64,000 nt of DNA, from positions 16,117,365-16,181,364 of the forward strand of contig CM026391.1 in assembly GCA_014843695.1 (NCBI GenBank). The letters are read 5' to 3'. The notes under the pieces were generated by a model that had not been told where the DNA came from, ran no database searches, and saw nothing but the letters and a program-made list of their open reading frames with translations. Shown piece by piece: positions 51,829 to 63,930 of this stretch. The DNA comes from Archivesica marissinica. Its lineage: Eukaryota > Mollusca > Bivalvia > Venerida > Vesicomyidae. Every line of letters begins with the position of its first letter. The stretch's first letter is position 1. The position numbers and the translations under genes were made by a program.

Positions 51829-52012
51829 CCAATGGTAGTGTTAGTTAGGCTAGCTGAATACATAGAAACCAACTTGAGTAAATATGAGGGTGAAACAGGG
51901 TGCGATGGTGCCTTGGTGGTACATCTCTTATACAATCATACAAGTATATTTGGGGGGGGGGCACAGGTTGGCTTGATGGCACATCCCCATATGAAATCTT
52001 AAAGAGTATATA
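51829..52012 (+). other. Start of the PDE2A 3' UTR
   Basis: Follows the TAG. No AATAAA or ATTAAA is present before the 26 bp array begins; only a weak AGTAAA is seen near 51878. A run of ten G lies near 51951. Confidence 0.6.
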
Positions 52013-55000
52013 TGCATTGAGAGGGTGGTATGTATGTGCATTGAGAGGGTGGTATGTATGTGCATTGAGAGGGTGGTATGTATGTGCATTGAGAGGGTGG
52101 TATGTATGTGCATTGAGAGGGTGGTGTGTATGTGCATTGAGAGGGCGGTATGCATGTGCTTTGAGACGGTGGTATGTATACAGACATTGAGAGGGTGGTA
52201 TGTATGTGCATTGAGAGGGTGGTGTGTATACAGGCATTGAGAGGGTGGTATGTATACAGGCATTGAGAGGGTGGTATGTATACAGGCATTGAGAGGGTGG
52301 TATGTATGTGCATTGAGAGTGGTATGTATACAGACATTGAGAGGGTGGTATGTATACAGGCATTGAGAGGGTTGTGTTGGGGTGGTTGTTGCATTGAGAG
52401 GGTGGTATGTATACAGGCATTGAGAGGGTGGTATGTATGTGCATTGAGAGGGTGGTATGTATACAGGCATTGAGAGAGTGGTATGTATACAGGCATTGAG
52501 AGGGTGGTATTATACAGGCATTGAGAGAGTGGTATGTATACAGGCATTGAGAGGGTGGTATGTATACAGGCATTGAGAGGGTGGTATGTATACAGACATT
52601 GAGAGGGTGGTATTACAGGCATTGAGAGGGTGGTATGTATGTGCATGAGAGTGGTATGTATACAGACATTGAGAGGGTGGTATGTATACAGACATTGAGA
52701 GGGTGGTATGTATGCAGGCATTGAGAGGGTGGTGTGTATACAGGCATTGAGAGGGTTGTATGTATCAGGCATTGAGAGGGTGGTATGTATACAGACATTG
52801 AGAGGGTGGTATGTATACAGACATTGAGAGGGTGGTATGTATACAGACATTGAGAGGGTGGTATGTATACAGACATTGAGAGGGTGGTGTATACAGGCAT
52901 TGAGAGGGTGGTATGTATACAGGCATTGAGAGGGTGGTATGTATACAGGCATTGAGGGTTGTGTGTATACAGACATTGAGAGGGTGGTATGTATACAGGT
53001 ATTGAGAGGGTGGTATGTATACAGGCATTGAGAGGGTGGTATTATACAGGCATTGAGAGGTGGTATGTATACAGGCATTGAGAGGGTTGTATGTATACAT
53101 ACATTGAGAGGGTGGTGTGTATACAGGCATTGAGAGAGTGGTATGTATGTGCATTGAGAGGGTGGTATGTATGTGCATTGAGAGGGTGGTATGTATGTGC
53201 ATTGAGAGGGTGGTATGTATACAGACATTGAGTGGGTGGTATGTATACAGGCATTGAGAGGGTGGTATGTATACAGGCATTGAGAGGGTGGTATGTATGT
53301 GCATTGAGAGGGTGGTATGTATACAGGCATTGAGAGGGTGGTATGTATACAGGCATTGAGAGGTGGTATGTTGCAGGCATTGAGAGGGTGGTATGTATGC
53401 GCATTGAGAGGGTGGTATGTATACAGGCATTGAGAGGGTGGTATGTATACAGACATTGAGTGGGTGGTATGTATACAGCCATTGAGAGGGTGGTATGTAT
53501 ACAGGCATTGAGAGGGTGGTATGTATACAGGCATTGAGAGGGTTGTATGTATACATACATTGAGAGGGTGGTATGTATACATACATTGAGAGGGTGGTGT
53601 GTATGTGCATTGAGAGGGTGGTATGTATACATACATTGAGAGAGTGGTATGTATGTGCATTGAGAGGGTGGTATGTATACAGGCATTGAGAGGGTGGTGT
53701 GTATACATACATTGAGAGGGTGGTGTGTATGTGCATTGAGAGGGTGGTATGTATACATACATTGAGAGGGTGGTGTGTATGTGCATTGAGAGGGTGGTAT
53801 GTATACATACATTGAGAGGGTGGTGTGTATGTGCATTGAGAGGGTGGTATGTATACAGGCATTGAGAGGGTGGTATGTATACAGGCATTGAGAGGGTGAT
53901 ATGTATACATACATTGAGAGGGTGGTGTGTATACAGGCATTGAGAGGGTGGTATGTATACAGGCATTGAGAGGGTGGTATGTATACAGGCATTGAGAGGG
54001 TGGTATGTATACAGGCATTGAGAGGGTGGTATGTATGTGCATTGAGAGGGTGGTATGTATACAGGCATTGAGAGGGTGGTATGTATACAGACATTGAGAG
54101 GGTGGTATGTATGTGCATTGAGAGGGTGGTGTGTATACAGGCATTGAGAGGGTGGTATGTATGTGCATTGAGAGAGTGGTATGTATACAGGCATTGAGAG
54201 GGTGGTATGTATACAGGCATTGAGAGGGTGGTATGTATGTGCATTGAGAGGGTGGTATGCATGTGCTCTGAGAGGGTGGTATGTATACAGACATTGAGAG
54301 GGTGGTATGTATGTGCATTGAGAGGGTGGTATGTATACATATATTGAGAAGGTAGTATGTATACAGGCATTGAGAGGGTGGTATTATACAGGCATTGAGA
54401 GAGTGGTATGTATACAGGCATTGAGAGGGTGGTATGTATACAGACATTGAGAGGGTGGTATGTATACAGACATTGAGAGGGTGGTATGTATACAGGCATT
54501 GAGAGGGTGGTATGTATACAGGCATTGAGAGAGTGGTATGTATGTGTATTGAGAGGGTGGTATGTATACAGGCATTGAGAGGGTGGTATGTATACATACA
54601 TTGAGAGGGTGGTATGTATACAGGCATTGAGAGGGTGGTATGTATACAGGCATTGAGAGGGTCGTATGTATACAGGCATTGAGAGGATGGTGTGTATACA
54701 GGCATTGAGAGGGTGGTATGTATACAGGCATTGAGAGGGTGGTGTGTATACAGGCATTGAGAGAGTGGTATGTATGTGCATTGAGAGGGTGGTATGTATA
54801 CAGGCATTGAGATGGTGGTATGTATGTGCATTGAGAGGGTGGTATGTATACAGGCATTGAGTGAGTGGTATGTATGTGCATTGAGAGGGTGGTATGTATA
54901 CAGGCATTGAGAGGGTGGTATGTATACAGGCATTGAGAGGGTGGTATGTATACAGGCATTGAGAGGGTGGTATGTATACAGGCATTGAGAGGGTGGTATG

Positions 55001-56700
55001 TATACAGACATTGAGAGGGTGGTATGTATACAGGCATTGAGAGGGTGGTATGTATACAGGCATTGAGAGGGTGGTATGTATACAGGCATTGAGAGGGTGG
55101 TATGTATACAGGCATTGAGAGGGTGTATGTATACAGGCATTGAGAGGGTGGTATGTATGTGTATTGAGAGGGTGGTATGTATACAGGCATTGAGAGGGTG
55201 GTATGTATACATACATTGAGAGGGTGGTATGTATACAGGCATTGAGAGGGTGGTATGTATACATACATTGAGAGGGTGGTATGTATACAGGCATTGAGAG
55301 GGTGGTATGTATACAGACATTGAGAGGGTGGTATGTATACAGGCATTGAGAGGGTGGTATGTATACAGGCATTGAGAGGGTGGTATGTATACAGGCATTG
55401 AGAGGGTGGTATGTATGTGCATTGAGAGGGTGGTATGTATACAGACATTGAGAGGGTGGTATGTATACTACATTGAGAGGGTGGTGTGTATACAGACATT
55501 GAGAGGGTGGTATGTATACAGGCATTGAAGAGTGGTATGTATACAGACATTGAGAGGGTGGTATGTATACAGACATTGAGAGTGGTATGTATGCAGGCAT
55601 TGAGAGGGTGGTATGTATGCAGGCATTGAGAGGGTGGTATGTATGTGCATTGAGAGGGTGGTATGTATACAGGCATTGAGAGGGTGGTATGTATACAGAC
55701 ATTGAGAGGGTGGTATGTATACAGGCATTGAGAGAGTGGTATGTATGCAGGCATTGAGAGGGTGGTATGTATACAGACATTGAGAGGGTGGTATGTATAC
55801 AGACATTGAGAGGGTGGTATGTATACAGGCATTGAGAGAGTGGTATGTATGTGATTGAGAGGGTGGTATGTATACAGACATTGAGAGGGTGGTATGTATA
55901 CAGGCATTGAGAGGGTGGTATGTATACAGGCATTGAGAGGGTGGTATGTATACAGGCATTGAGAGGGTGGTATGTATACAGGCATTGAGAGGGTGGTATG
56001 TATACAGGCATTGAGAGGGTGGTATGTATGGCATTGAGAGGGTGGTATGTATACAGGCATTGAGAGGGTGGTATGTATACAGGCATTGAGAGGGTGGTAT
56101 GTATACAGGCATTGAGAGGGTGGTATGTATACAGGCATTGAGAGGGTGGTATGTATACAGGCATTGAGAGGGTGGTATGTATGTGCATTGAGAGGGTGGT
56201 ATGTATACAGACATTGAGAGGGTGGTATGTATACATACATTGAGAGGGTGGTGTGTATACAGACATTGAGAGGGTGGTATGTATACAGGCATTGAAAGAG
56301 TGGTATGTATACAGACATTGAGAGGGTGGTATGTATACAGACATTGAGAGAGTGGTATGTATGCAGGCATTGAGAGAGTGGTATGTATGCAGGCATTGAG
56401 AGGGTGGTATGTATGTGCATTGAGAGGGTGGTATGTATACAGGCATTGAGAGAGTGGTATGTATACAGACATTGAGAGGGTGGTATGTATGCAGGCATTG
56501 AGAGAGTGGTATGTATGCAGGCATTGAGAGGGTGGTATGTATACAGACATTGAGAGGGTGGTATGTATACAGACATTGAGAGGGTGGTATGTATACAGAC
56601 ATTGAGAGGGTGGTATGTATACAGACATTGAGAGGGTGGTATGTATACAGGCATTGAGAGTGTGGTATGTATACAGACATTGAGAGAGTGGTATGTATAC
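52013..56700. repeat. Minisatellite, 26 bp unit, ~4.7 kb (~180 copies)
   Basis: The unit is gagagggtggtatgtataca plus ggcatt; shorter units with tatgtgcatt in place of tatacaggcatt, and cagacatt and catacatt variants, are interspersed. Almost no stop arises on the - strand, giving open frames up to ~1200 codons of CLYTYHPLNA-type repeats. It starts ~185 bp after the PDE2A stop. Confidence 0.97.
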
Positions 56701-56763
56701 AGCACAGGAACTAGAGATTGTATCCATAAGGTACCAATAACCATGTTTTAGGCACACATAACC

Positions 56764-57880
56764 CTATACCTATATAGGTACAGGGTTAGTGATGCCTACT
56801 AGGACTGTATACCTATATAGGTACAGGGTTAGTGATGCCTACTAGGACTGTATACCTATACAGGTACAGGGTTAGTGATGCCTACTAGGACTGTATACCT
56901 ATACAGGTACAGGGTTAGTGATGCCTACTAGGACTGTATACTTATATAGGTACAGGGTTAGTGATGCCTACTAGGACTGTATGCCTATATAGGTACAGGG
57001 TTAGTGATGCCTACTAGGACTGTATACCTATATAGGTACAGGGTTAGTGATGCCTACTAGGACTGTATACCTATATAGGTACAGGGTTAGTGATGCCTAC
57101 TAGGACTGTATACCTATATAGGTACAGGGTTAGTGATGCCTACTAGGACTGTATGCCTATATAGGTACAGGGTTAGTGATGCCTACTAGGACTGTATACC
57201 TATATAGGTACAGGGTTAGTGATGCCTACTAGGACTGTATACCTATATAGGTACAGGGTTAGTGATGCCTACTAGGACTGTATACCTATATAGGTACAGG
57301 GTTAGTGATGCCTACTAGGACTGTATACCTATATAGGTACAGGGTTAGTGATGCCTACTAGGACTGTATACCTATATAGGTACAGGGTTAGTGATGCCTA
57401 CTAGGACTGTATACCTATATAGGTACAGGGTTAGTGATGCCTACTAGGACTGTATACCTATATAGGTACAGGGTTAGTGATGCCTACTAGGACTGTATAC
57501 CTATATAGGTACAGGGTTAGTGATGCCTACTAGGACTGTATACCTATATAGGTACAGGGTTAGTGATGCCTACTAGGACTGTATACCTATATAGGTACAG
57601 GGTTAGTGATGCCTACTAGGACTGTATACCTATATAGGTACAGGGTTAGTGATGCCTACTAGGACTGTATACCTATATAGGTACAGGGTTAGTGATGCCT
57701 ACTAGGACTGTATACCTATATAGGTACAGGGTTAGTGATGCCTACTAGGACTGTATACCTATATAGGTACAGGGTTAGTGATGCCTACTAGGACTGTATA
57801 CCTATATAGGTACAGGGTTAGTGATGCCTACTAGGACTGTATAACTATATAGATAAAGGGTTAGTGATGCCTACTAGGAG
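56764..57880. repeat. Minisatellite, 43 bp unit (26 copies) with a palindrome in each unit
   Basis: The unit is tacctatataggtacagggt, tagtgatgcctactaggact, gta. tacctatataggta is a perfect 14 bp palindrome. Very homogeneous copies. Confidence 0.96.
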
Positions 57881-57944
57881 TGCTTTATAGTGGGCCAGTG
57901 TATCTTACTAGACAATAAATATTGTGTATGAAAATTTTTGCCCA

Positions 57945-58450
57945 GGGGGCGAAGTCAGGGTCCTTGGGCGACTATTTTGCTCAAGTCGCCAGGGTCCCTA
58001 GGGCGACTATTTCACCCAAGTCGCCAGGGTCCCTAGGGCGACTATTTCACCCAAGTCGCCAGGGTCCCTAGGGTGACTATTTCACCCAAGTCGCCAGGGT
58101 CCCTAGGGTGACTATTTCACCCAAGTCGCCAGGGTCCCTAGGGCGACTATTTCACCCAAGTCGCCAGGGTCCCTAGGGTGACTATTTCACCCAAGTCGCC
58201 AGGGTCCCTAGGGTGACTATTTCACCCAAGTCGCCAGAGTCCCTAGGGCGACTATTTCACCCAAGTCGCCAGTGTCCCTAGGGCGACTATTTCACCCAAG
58301 TCGCCAGGGTCCCTAGGGTGACTATTTCACTCAAGTCGCCAGATCCCTAGGGTGACTATTTCACCCAAGTCGCCAGAGTCCCTAGGGCAACTATTTCACT
58401 GAAGTTGCCAGAGTCCCTAGGGCGTCTATAAATTGCCAGGGTCCCTAGGG
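57945..58450. repeat. Minisatellite, 35 bp unit (~14 copies)
   Basis: The unit is gcgactatttcacccaagtc, gccagggtccctagg. GC-rich compared with its surroundings. AATAAA at 57914-57919 just before it is the first canonical poly(A) signal downstream of the PDE2A stop that I found. Confidence 0.95.
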
Positions 58451-58867
58451 CGTCTATAAGTCTGCCTCTAGAATGAGCCCTGCTTATGGATACAATCTCG
58501 AGTTGTTGTAGTATACAGGATATGGTGCATCTAGTCACAAGAACAATTCACTTGCTGAATTATTTATCAAGATATTCAATGTAGAGATAAGAATGTCCGA
58601 AAATGTCATTTTGTCCTCAAACTAGATGTCCGAAAATGTCATTTTGTCGCCAAACTAGATGTCCGAAAATAAAATAGGGAATAGGATAAAAACATATTTA
58701 TGACCGGTGTATGAACAAAACATTAATTTTGCCATTTGAGAAAAATTAGATGTCATACTAAACGACTTCTAAACCAGGTGGGTCATTCCAAAAGGGGACA
58801 TTTAAAATATTTATAGAGAACATAGAAAGAATAGTACAGTGTTGTAAAGGAGGACAGTTGTAGTGGA
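58451..58867. other. No gene recognised
   Basis: Contains a short direct repeat (gatgtccgaaaatgtcattt, three partial copies around 58590-58670). Nothing else supported. Confidence 0.45.
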
Positions 58868-59092
58868 AGTCGTGATAGCGCAGTGGATGGGCGTTCGCTT
58901 CAGGTGCGAAAGGTCCGGAGTTCGAGCCCTGCTGGAGCCATTACGATTGTGCCCTTAGGCAAGGCATTTAAATTCCATGTTGCCTCTTCTCTCTCCCGTC
59001 GTGGCGATGGATTCCATCAGGAATGAGGTCTCGAGAATGATTAATATAAGTTGTAATAACTAATTTCACAATCGAGCTAAAATAAATTTGTA
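58868..59092 (+). mobile_element. SINE (family B), full-length-looking copy
   Basis: tRNA-like head: gtcgtgatagcgcagtggat, gggcgttcgcttcaggtgcg, ggagttcgagccctgctgga. Body: gcccttaggcaaggcattta, cattccatcaggaatgagg-type, ending gagctaaaataaatttgtat. It is the reference for the fragments at 14308, 20671, 36208 and 46959. Confidence 0.85.
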
Positions 59093-59319
59093 TAAACTAA
59101 AGGAGGACTGTTTGTGGAAATCTAGATTATTTCCAAGAAATTTGGAGCCTCTTAGTATGTGACTCGTGCATGATAAAATGGAAGCTGTATTATTTTCATT
59201 CTTTCCTGTTTCTATGGGGAACAAATTCTGCCCATAAATAGATACCAACAGACAGGTCATGATTATGTACAATACATTGTGTTCTGTGTGTATTAAATAA
59301 CTGTTACTTCAGTGATATG

Positions 59320-60855
59320 TTTAATTACTATTGCTATATATACGGTAATTACGTTGATCAAGTATTATTGTTCTATATATGGTAATTACGTTGATCATGT
59401 ATTATTGTTCTATATATGGTAATTACGTTGATCATGTATTATTGTTCTATATATGGTAATTACGTTGATCATGTATTATTGTTCTATATATGGTAATTAC
59501 GTTGATCATGTATTATTGTTATATATATGGTAATTATGTTGATCATGTATTATTGTTCTATATACAGTAATTACGTTGATCATGTATTATTGTTCTATAT
59601 ACGGTAATTACGTTGATCATGTATTATTGTTATATATATGGTAATTACGTTGATCATGTATTATTGTTCTATATACGGTAATTACGTTGATCATGTATTA
59701 TTGTTATATATATGGTAATTACGTTGATCATGTATTATTGTTATATATACGGTAATTACGTTGATCATGTATTATTGTTCTATATACGGTAATTACGTTG
59801 ATCATGTATTATTGTTATATATATGGTAATTATGTTGATCATGTATTATTGTTATATATACGGTAATTATGTTGATCATGTATTATTGTTCTATATATGG
59901 TAATTATGTTGATCATGTATTATTGTTATATATATGGTAATTACGTTGATCATGTATTATTGTTCTATATACGGTAATTATGTTGATCATGTATTATTGT
60001 TATATATATGGTAATTACGTTGATCATGTATTATTGTTATATATATGGTAATTATGTTGATCATGTATTATTGTTATATATATGGTAATTATGTTGATCA
60101 TGTATTATTGTTATATATATGGTAATTACGTTGATCATGTATTATTGTTCTATATATGGTAATTATGTTGATCATGTATTATTGTTATATATACGGTAAT
60201 TACGTTGATCATGTATTATTGTTATAGATATGGTAATTACGTTGATCAAGTATTATTGTTCTATATACGGTAGTTACATTGATCACTGTTTTATTGTTAT
60301 ATATACAGTAGTTACGTTGATAACTGTGTTATTGTTATATATACGGTAGTTACATTGATTTTATTACATATACGGTTATTAAATTGATTGCATATTATTG
60401 TTATTATACAATAAATACAATGATCATGCATTATTGTGATATATATGGTAACTAGATTTTGATCACTGTATTATTGTTAAATATATGTTAATTATATGTT
60501 AATTATGTCAATCACTGTATTCTATATGGTAATTACATTGACAACTGTATTATTGTTATATTTACGGTAATTACGTTGATCACTGTGTTATTGATGTAGA
60601 TATGGTTGATCACTGTATTATTGTTATATATACGGTAATTACGTTGATCACTGTGTTATTGATGTAGATATGGTTGATCACTGGATTATTGTTATATATA
60701 CGGTAATTACGTTGATCACTGTGTTATTGATGTAGATATGGTTGATCATGTATTATTGTTATATATACGGTAATTATGTTGATCACTGTATTATTGTTAT
60801 ATATACGGTAATTACGTTGATCACTGTGTTATTGATGTAGATATGGTTGATCACT
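59320..60855. repeat. Minisatellite, 37 bp AT-rich unit (~40 copies), degenerating to the right
   Basis: The unit is tatatatacggtaattacgt, tgatcatgtattattgt. The left two thirds are regular. From ~60260 units are diverged (gttgatcactgtgttattga, tgtagatatggttgatcac form). Confidence 0.93.
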
Positions 60856-61010
60856 GGAATGTTACATGCTATGGGAGTGTTGTTCCTGAATACAAAATGT
60901 TTCATACAGTTTAAAAAATAATGAAGAACCACTGAACAACAACAGGATTTTAGAGAATGTATAATTTCCCATTGTTTCATTGACAATTATATAATAGTCG
61001 TTACTAACTT

Positions 61011-61296
61011 AACCCATTTCATTCTGGATACATTTAAAGGCTTTTGCAAACAACATAGATCCAGATCAGCCGCAGCGTGACGCTGCGTGCTGAACATAGA
61101 TCCAGATCAGCCGCAGCGTGATGCTGCGTGCTGATCAGGATCTATGTTGTTTGCTACATAGCCAAGTGTCTTAGCAATATCATGTGAATAGCAAACAGCA
61201 TAGAGCCTGATCAGATGGCACGTTCTGTGGCCGTTGATCTGGCTCTATGTTCTTTGCAAATACCGTTTCAACGGTATCCAGAATGAAATGGGTTAA
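61011..61296. mobile_element. TTAA-bounded MITE (double-hairpin family), copy with 20 bp perfect ends
   Basis: ttaacccatttcattctgga at the left and its complement at the right (tccagaatgaaatgggttaa). Both internal palindromes are present; one arm (catagatccagatcagccgc) is duplicated. It is the reverse orientation of the 15692 copy. Confidence 0.8.
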
Positions 61297-61320
61297 ATGG
61301 AACTCGTAAATATAAGTGCC

Positions 61321-61575
61321 GTCCGCCTCCGTGGTCAAGTGGTTACTGTCGCTGACTTGTATACCACTGTAACCTATCATCACTGATGGTCACAGGTTCG
61401 AGCCCCGCTCAGACCGTGTTTCATTTATATGAAAAAGTTGGCAGTTTCCTACGGAGGTTGGTGCACCCAAGTACTGGTTAACCGCTGGAGCATGCCCAGG
61501 AAAAGTGTTAAGTAAACTGTCCGTCGGCGATATAGCCCAAAATGGTGCTGATGCAGGCGTAAAACCCGAAATATA
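61321..61575 (+). mobile_element. SINE (family C), near full-length
   Basis: gtccgcctccgtggtcaagt, ggtcacaggttcgagccccg, aaaagttggcagtttcctac, ending gtaaaacccgaaatataaca. Similar to 51153-51413. Confidence 0.82.
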
Positions 61576-61579
61576 ACAT

Positions 61580-61921
61580 AACATAAACGTAAGTGCCACT
61601 TTGTGGTAGAAAATAAGCAACTTAATGTGTATGTAATTCCTTAGATAACATGTATGCTTGTTTTTACCAAACTTTAGTTGTCTCCCTCCAAAGATCTATA
61701 AATAGATGCAATGCCATATCAAAATACCTTCCAAATTATTCATAGAGCTTCGAACAACCGTTTTATTAATATTGTTTTTATTTACATTTACATGTGATAT
61801 CGGTTTTAAATAATGTTTCTATAGCATTTTCATTTTGCATCCACTTTCTTTTCATTGTGCTATTGTTTCTTATTTGCCAACACTATGCTGTGTATATATG
61901 TATGTCAATTATTATAAATAA
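61580..61921. other. No gene recognised
   Basis: AT-rich unique sequence. Confidence 0.45.
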
Positions 61922-62158
61922 TTAACTCTTTGCACGCTAGCGGCAGATAAAATCACCTTTGCAAACAGCATAGAGCCAGATCAGAACGTGCCGTCTGATC
62001 AGGCTCTATGCTGTTTGCTATTCGGATAGTGGAGCTAAAACACTTGGCTGAATAGCAAACAACATGGATCCTGATCAGACGCGGCGTTACGCCGCGGCTG
62101 ATCTGGATCTATGTTGTTTGCAAATGTGATTTTATTTACTCAGCAGGCAAAGGGTTAA
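61922..62158. mobile_element. TTAA-bounded MITE (double-hairpin family), copy with both hairpins intact
   Basis: ttaactctttgcacgctagc at the left, ctcagcaggcaaagggttaa at the right. Inside: gcaaacagcatagagccaga with its complement, then gcaaacaacatggatcctga with cgcggcgttacgccgcg in the loop. Confidence 0.78.
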
Positions 62159-62673
62159 AGATGCTCTCTTTCAGAGGAGGTAAAAATGTGCATATGTAAA
62201 TTAACATGTTTTGATATATCAGTCGATATTGAATTTTATGCACAGTTGAAGTATACAGAGAAATGCCACTTTTAAGAAACAATTTTAAGACTTTACGTTA
62301 CAGAGAAAACCAATTATGTCCATGTATTTGAATACTATCTATGTATAATAAATACAATGCCTGTTCTCGACAGGCTTATAGGAACTTTGATGTCTGCATC
62401 AAACTATGCCAACGTTAGGTTTCATTTCTAGTTAGCCATGTCAAGTACTTCATGTTTGTTCAGTCCACATTTTGGATGCACAAACTATTGTTCTCACATC
62501 AATTGATCAATTGTTTACAAAATCACATGTGAGAGGTACCCCACCCATCATTGTATTGTTCATACACTATTACTTGTAATAAATATTCATACAACCCATC
62601 AAGCTGAGCCTGCCCCCTTTTCCCGCCACACTGTGTCTAGAGTACCCAGCCAAATCTGAAAATAATATTGTTG
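62159..62673. other. No gene recognised
   Basis: Unique-looking AT-rich sequence. Confidence 0.45.
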
Positions 62674-63062
62674 TTTAATTGCAATTTCATGCAAAAGCTT
62701 GCCCGCTGATGTACCTTCCACTATTTGTGTCTGCTAAGTCACGGATGAGAGATCTGGGGATATCATGACCCTCTTCTTTTTTCTCTTTGAACAGCTTTCA
62801 AGCTTATTTAGAGTAGTTAATTTTTGAAATCTTGATTCATTTTGGACTGTTAACGTTTTTTAATTGGAATTTCATGCAAAACCTTGCCCGCTGATGTACC
62901 TTCCACTATTTGTGTCTGCTAAGTCACGGATGAGAGATCTGGGGATATCATGACCCTCTTCTTCTTTTTCTCTCAATGTACCAAAATCTGTGAACAGCTT
63001 TCAAACTTATTTAGAGTAGTTAATTTTTGAAATCTTGATTCATTTTGGACTGTTACCGTTTT
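62674..63062. repeat. Tandem duplication, ~190 bp unit, 2 copies
   Basis: Both copies run from aatttcatgcaaaa, gcccgctgatgtaccttcca, gagagatctggggatatcat to tttgaaatcttgattcattt and ggactgtta. The second has an extra ~17 bp (caatgtaccaaaatctg). Confidence 0.92.
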
Positions 63063-63104
63063 TAATTAACATGTATAAAGGTCTGCCTACCCGAAAGCGC
63101 TGTA

Positions 63105-63717
63105 AGTGAGCGATCAAAGGGTCTCGAGCGATCAAGGGGTCTCGTGCGATCAAAGGGTCTCGAGCGATCAAAGGGTCTCAAGCGATCAAAGGGTCTCGAG
63201 CGATCACAGGGTCTCAAGCGATCAAAGGGTCTCAAGTGATCAAAGGGTCTCGCACGATCAAAGGGTTTCGAGCGATCAAAGGGTCTCGAGCGATCAAGGG
63301 GTCTCAAGCGATCAAAGGGTCTCGAGCGATCAAAGGGTCTCAAGTGATCAAAGGGTCTTGAGCGATCACAGGGTCTCGAGCTATCAAGGGGTCTCAAGCG
63401 ATCAAAGGGTCTCGAGCTATCAAGGGGTCTCAAGCGATCAAAGGGTCTCAAGCTATCAAGGGGTCTCGAGCAATCAAAGGGTCTCGAGCGAACAAGGGGT
63501 CTCAAGCGATCAAAGGGTCTCGAGCGATCAAGGGGTCTCAAGCGATCAAAGGGTCTCGAGCGATCAAGGGGTCTCAAGTGATCACAGGGTCTCGAGCTAT
63601 CAAGGGGTCTCAAGCGATCAAAGGGTCTTGAACTATCAAGGGGTCTCAAGCGATCAAAGGGTCTCAAGCGATCAAGGGGTCTCGAGTGATCAAGGGGTCT
63701 CAAGCGATCAAGGGGTT
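63105..63717. repeat. Minisatellite, 18 bp unit (34 copies)
   Basis: The unit is tcgagcgatcaaagggtc, with variants caagcgatc, gagctatc and caaggggtc. Since 18 is a multiple of three, both strands stay open (226 and 213 codons of hexapeptide repeats). Confidence 0.95.
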
Positions 63718-63930
63718 GCTCACCCGTTGAGGATTGCCGTTTTTAGCATGTTATTTGACTTTTCTTCTCATAGACAGTGTGTATAAGTTTGCCAGTTGTC
63801 ACTATGTTGCATGGTGTTGGAAGGAAAGTCCTGGTGCTAATTATATCTACTCATTGTTTCAAAATCTCGAGGAATGTGGGTCATCTCTACATTGTATATA
63901 TAGTCAAACCTGTGTTAGTGGTCACCTCTA

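Noticed and set aside
50891..50970. tRNA-Thr gene at the head of SINE A
   Set aside because: The same head plus body recurs at several loci with truncations, which is SINE behaviour.
51845..56757. Open frames up to 1212 codons on the - strand (MPVYIPPSQCLYTYHPLNAC repeats)
   Set aside because: They are products of the 26 bp minisatellite, open in three frames of the same strand. No signal peptide, domain or splice structure was seen.
791..63717. CRISPR arrays
   Set aside because: The repeats are contiguous without unique spacers, units vary by point mutation, and the locus is a eukaryotic intron-exon gene with no cas genes.
63062..63786. Opposed 213- and 226-codon open frames of hexapeptide repeats (RPFDRL / SSDQRV)
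   Set aside because: They mirror each other on the 18 bp array, and neither extends into unique coding sequence.
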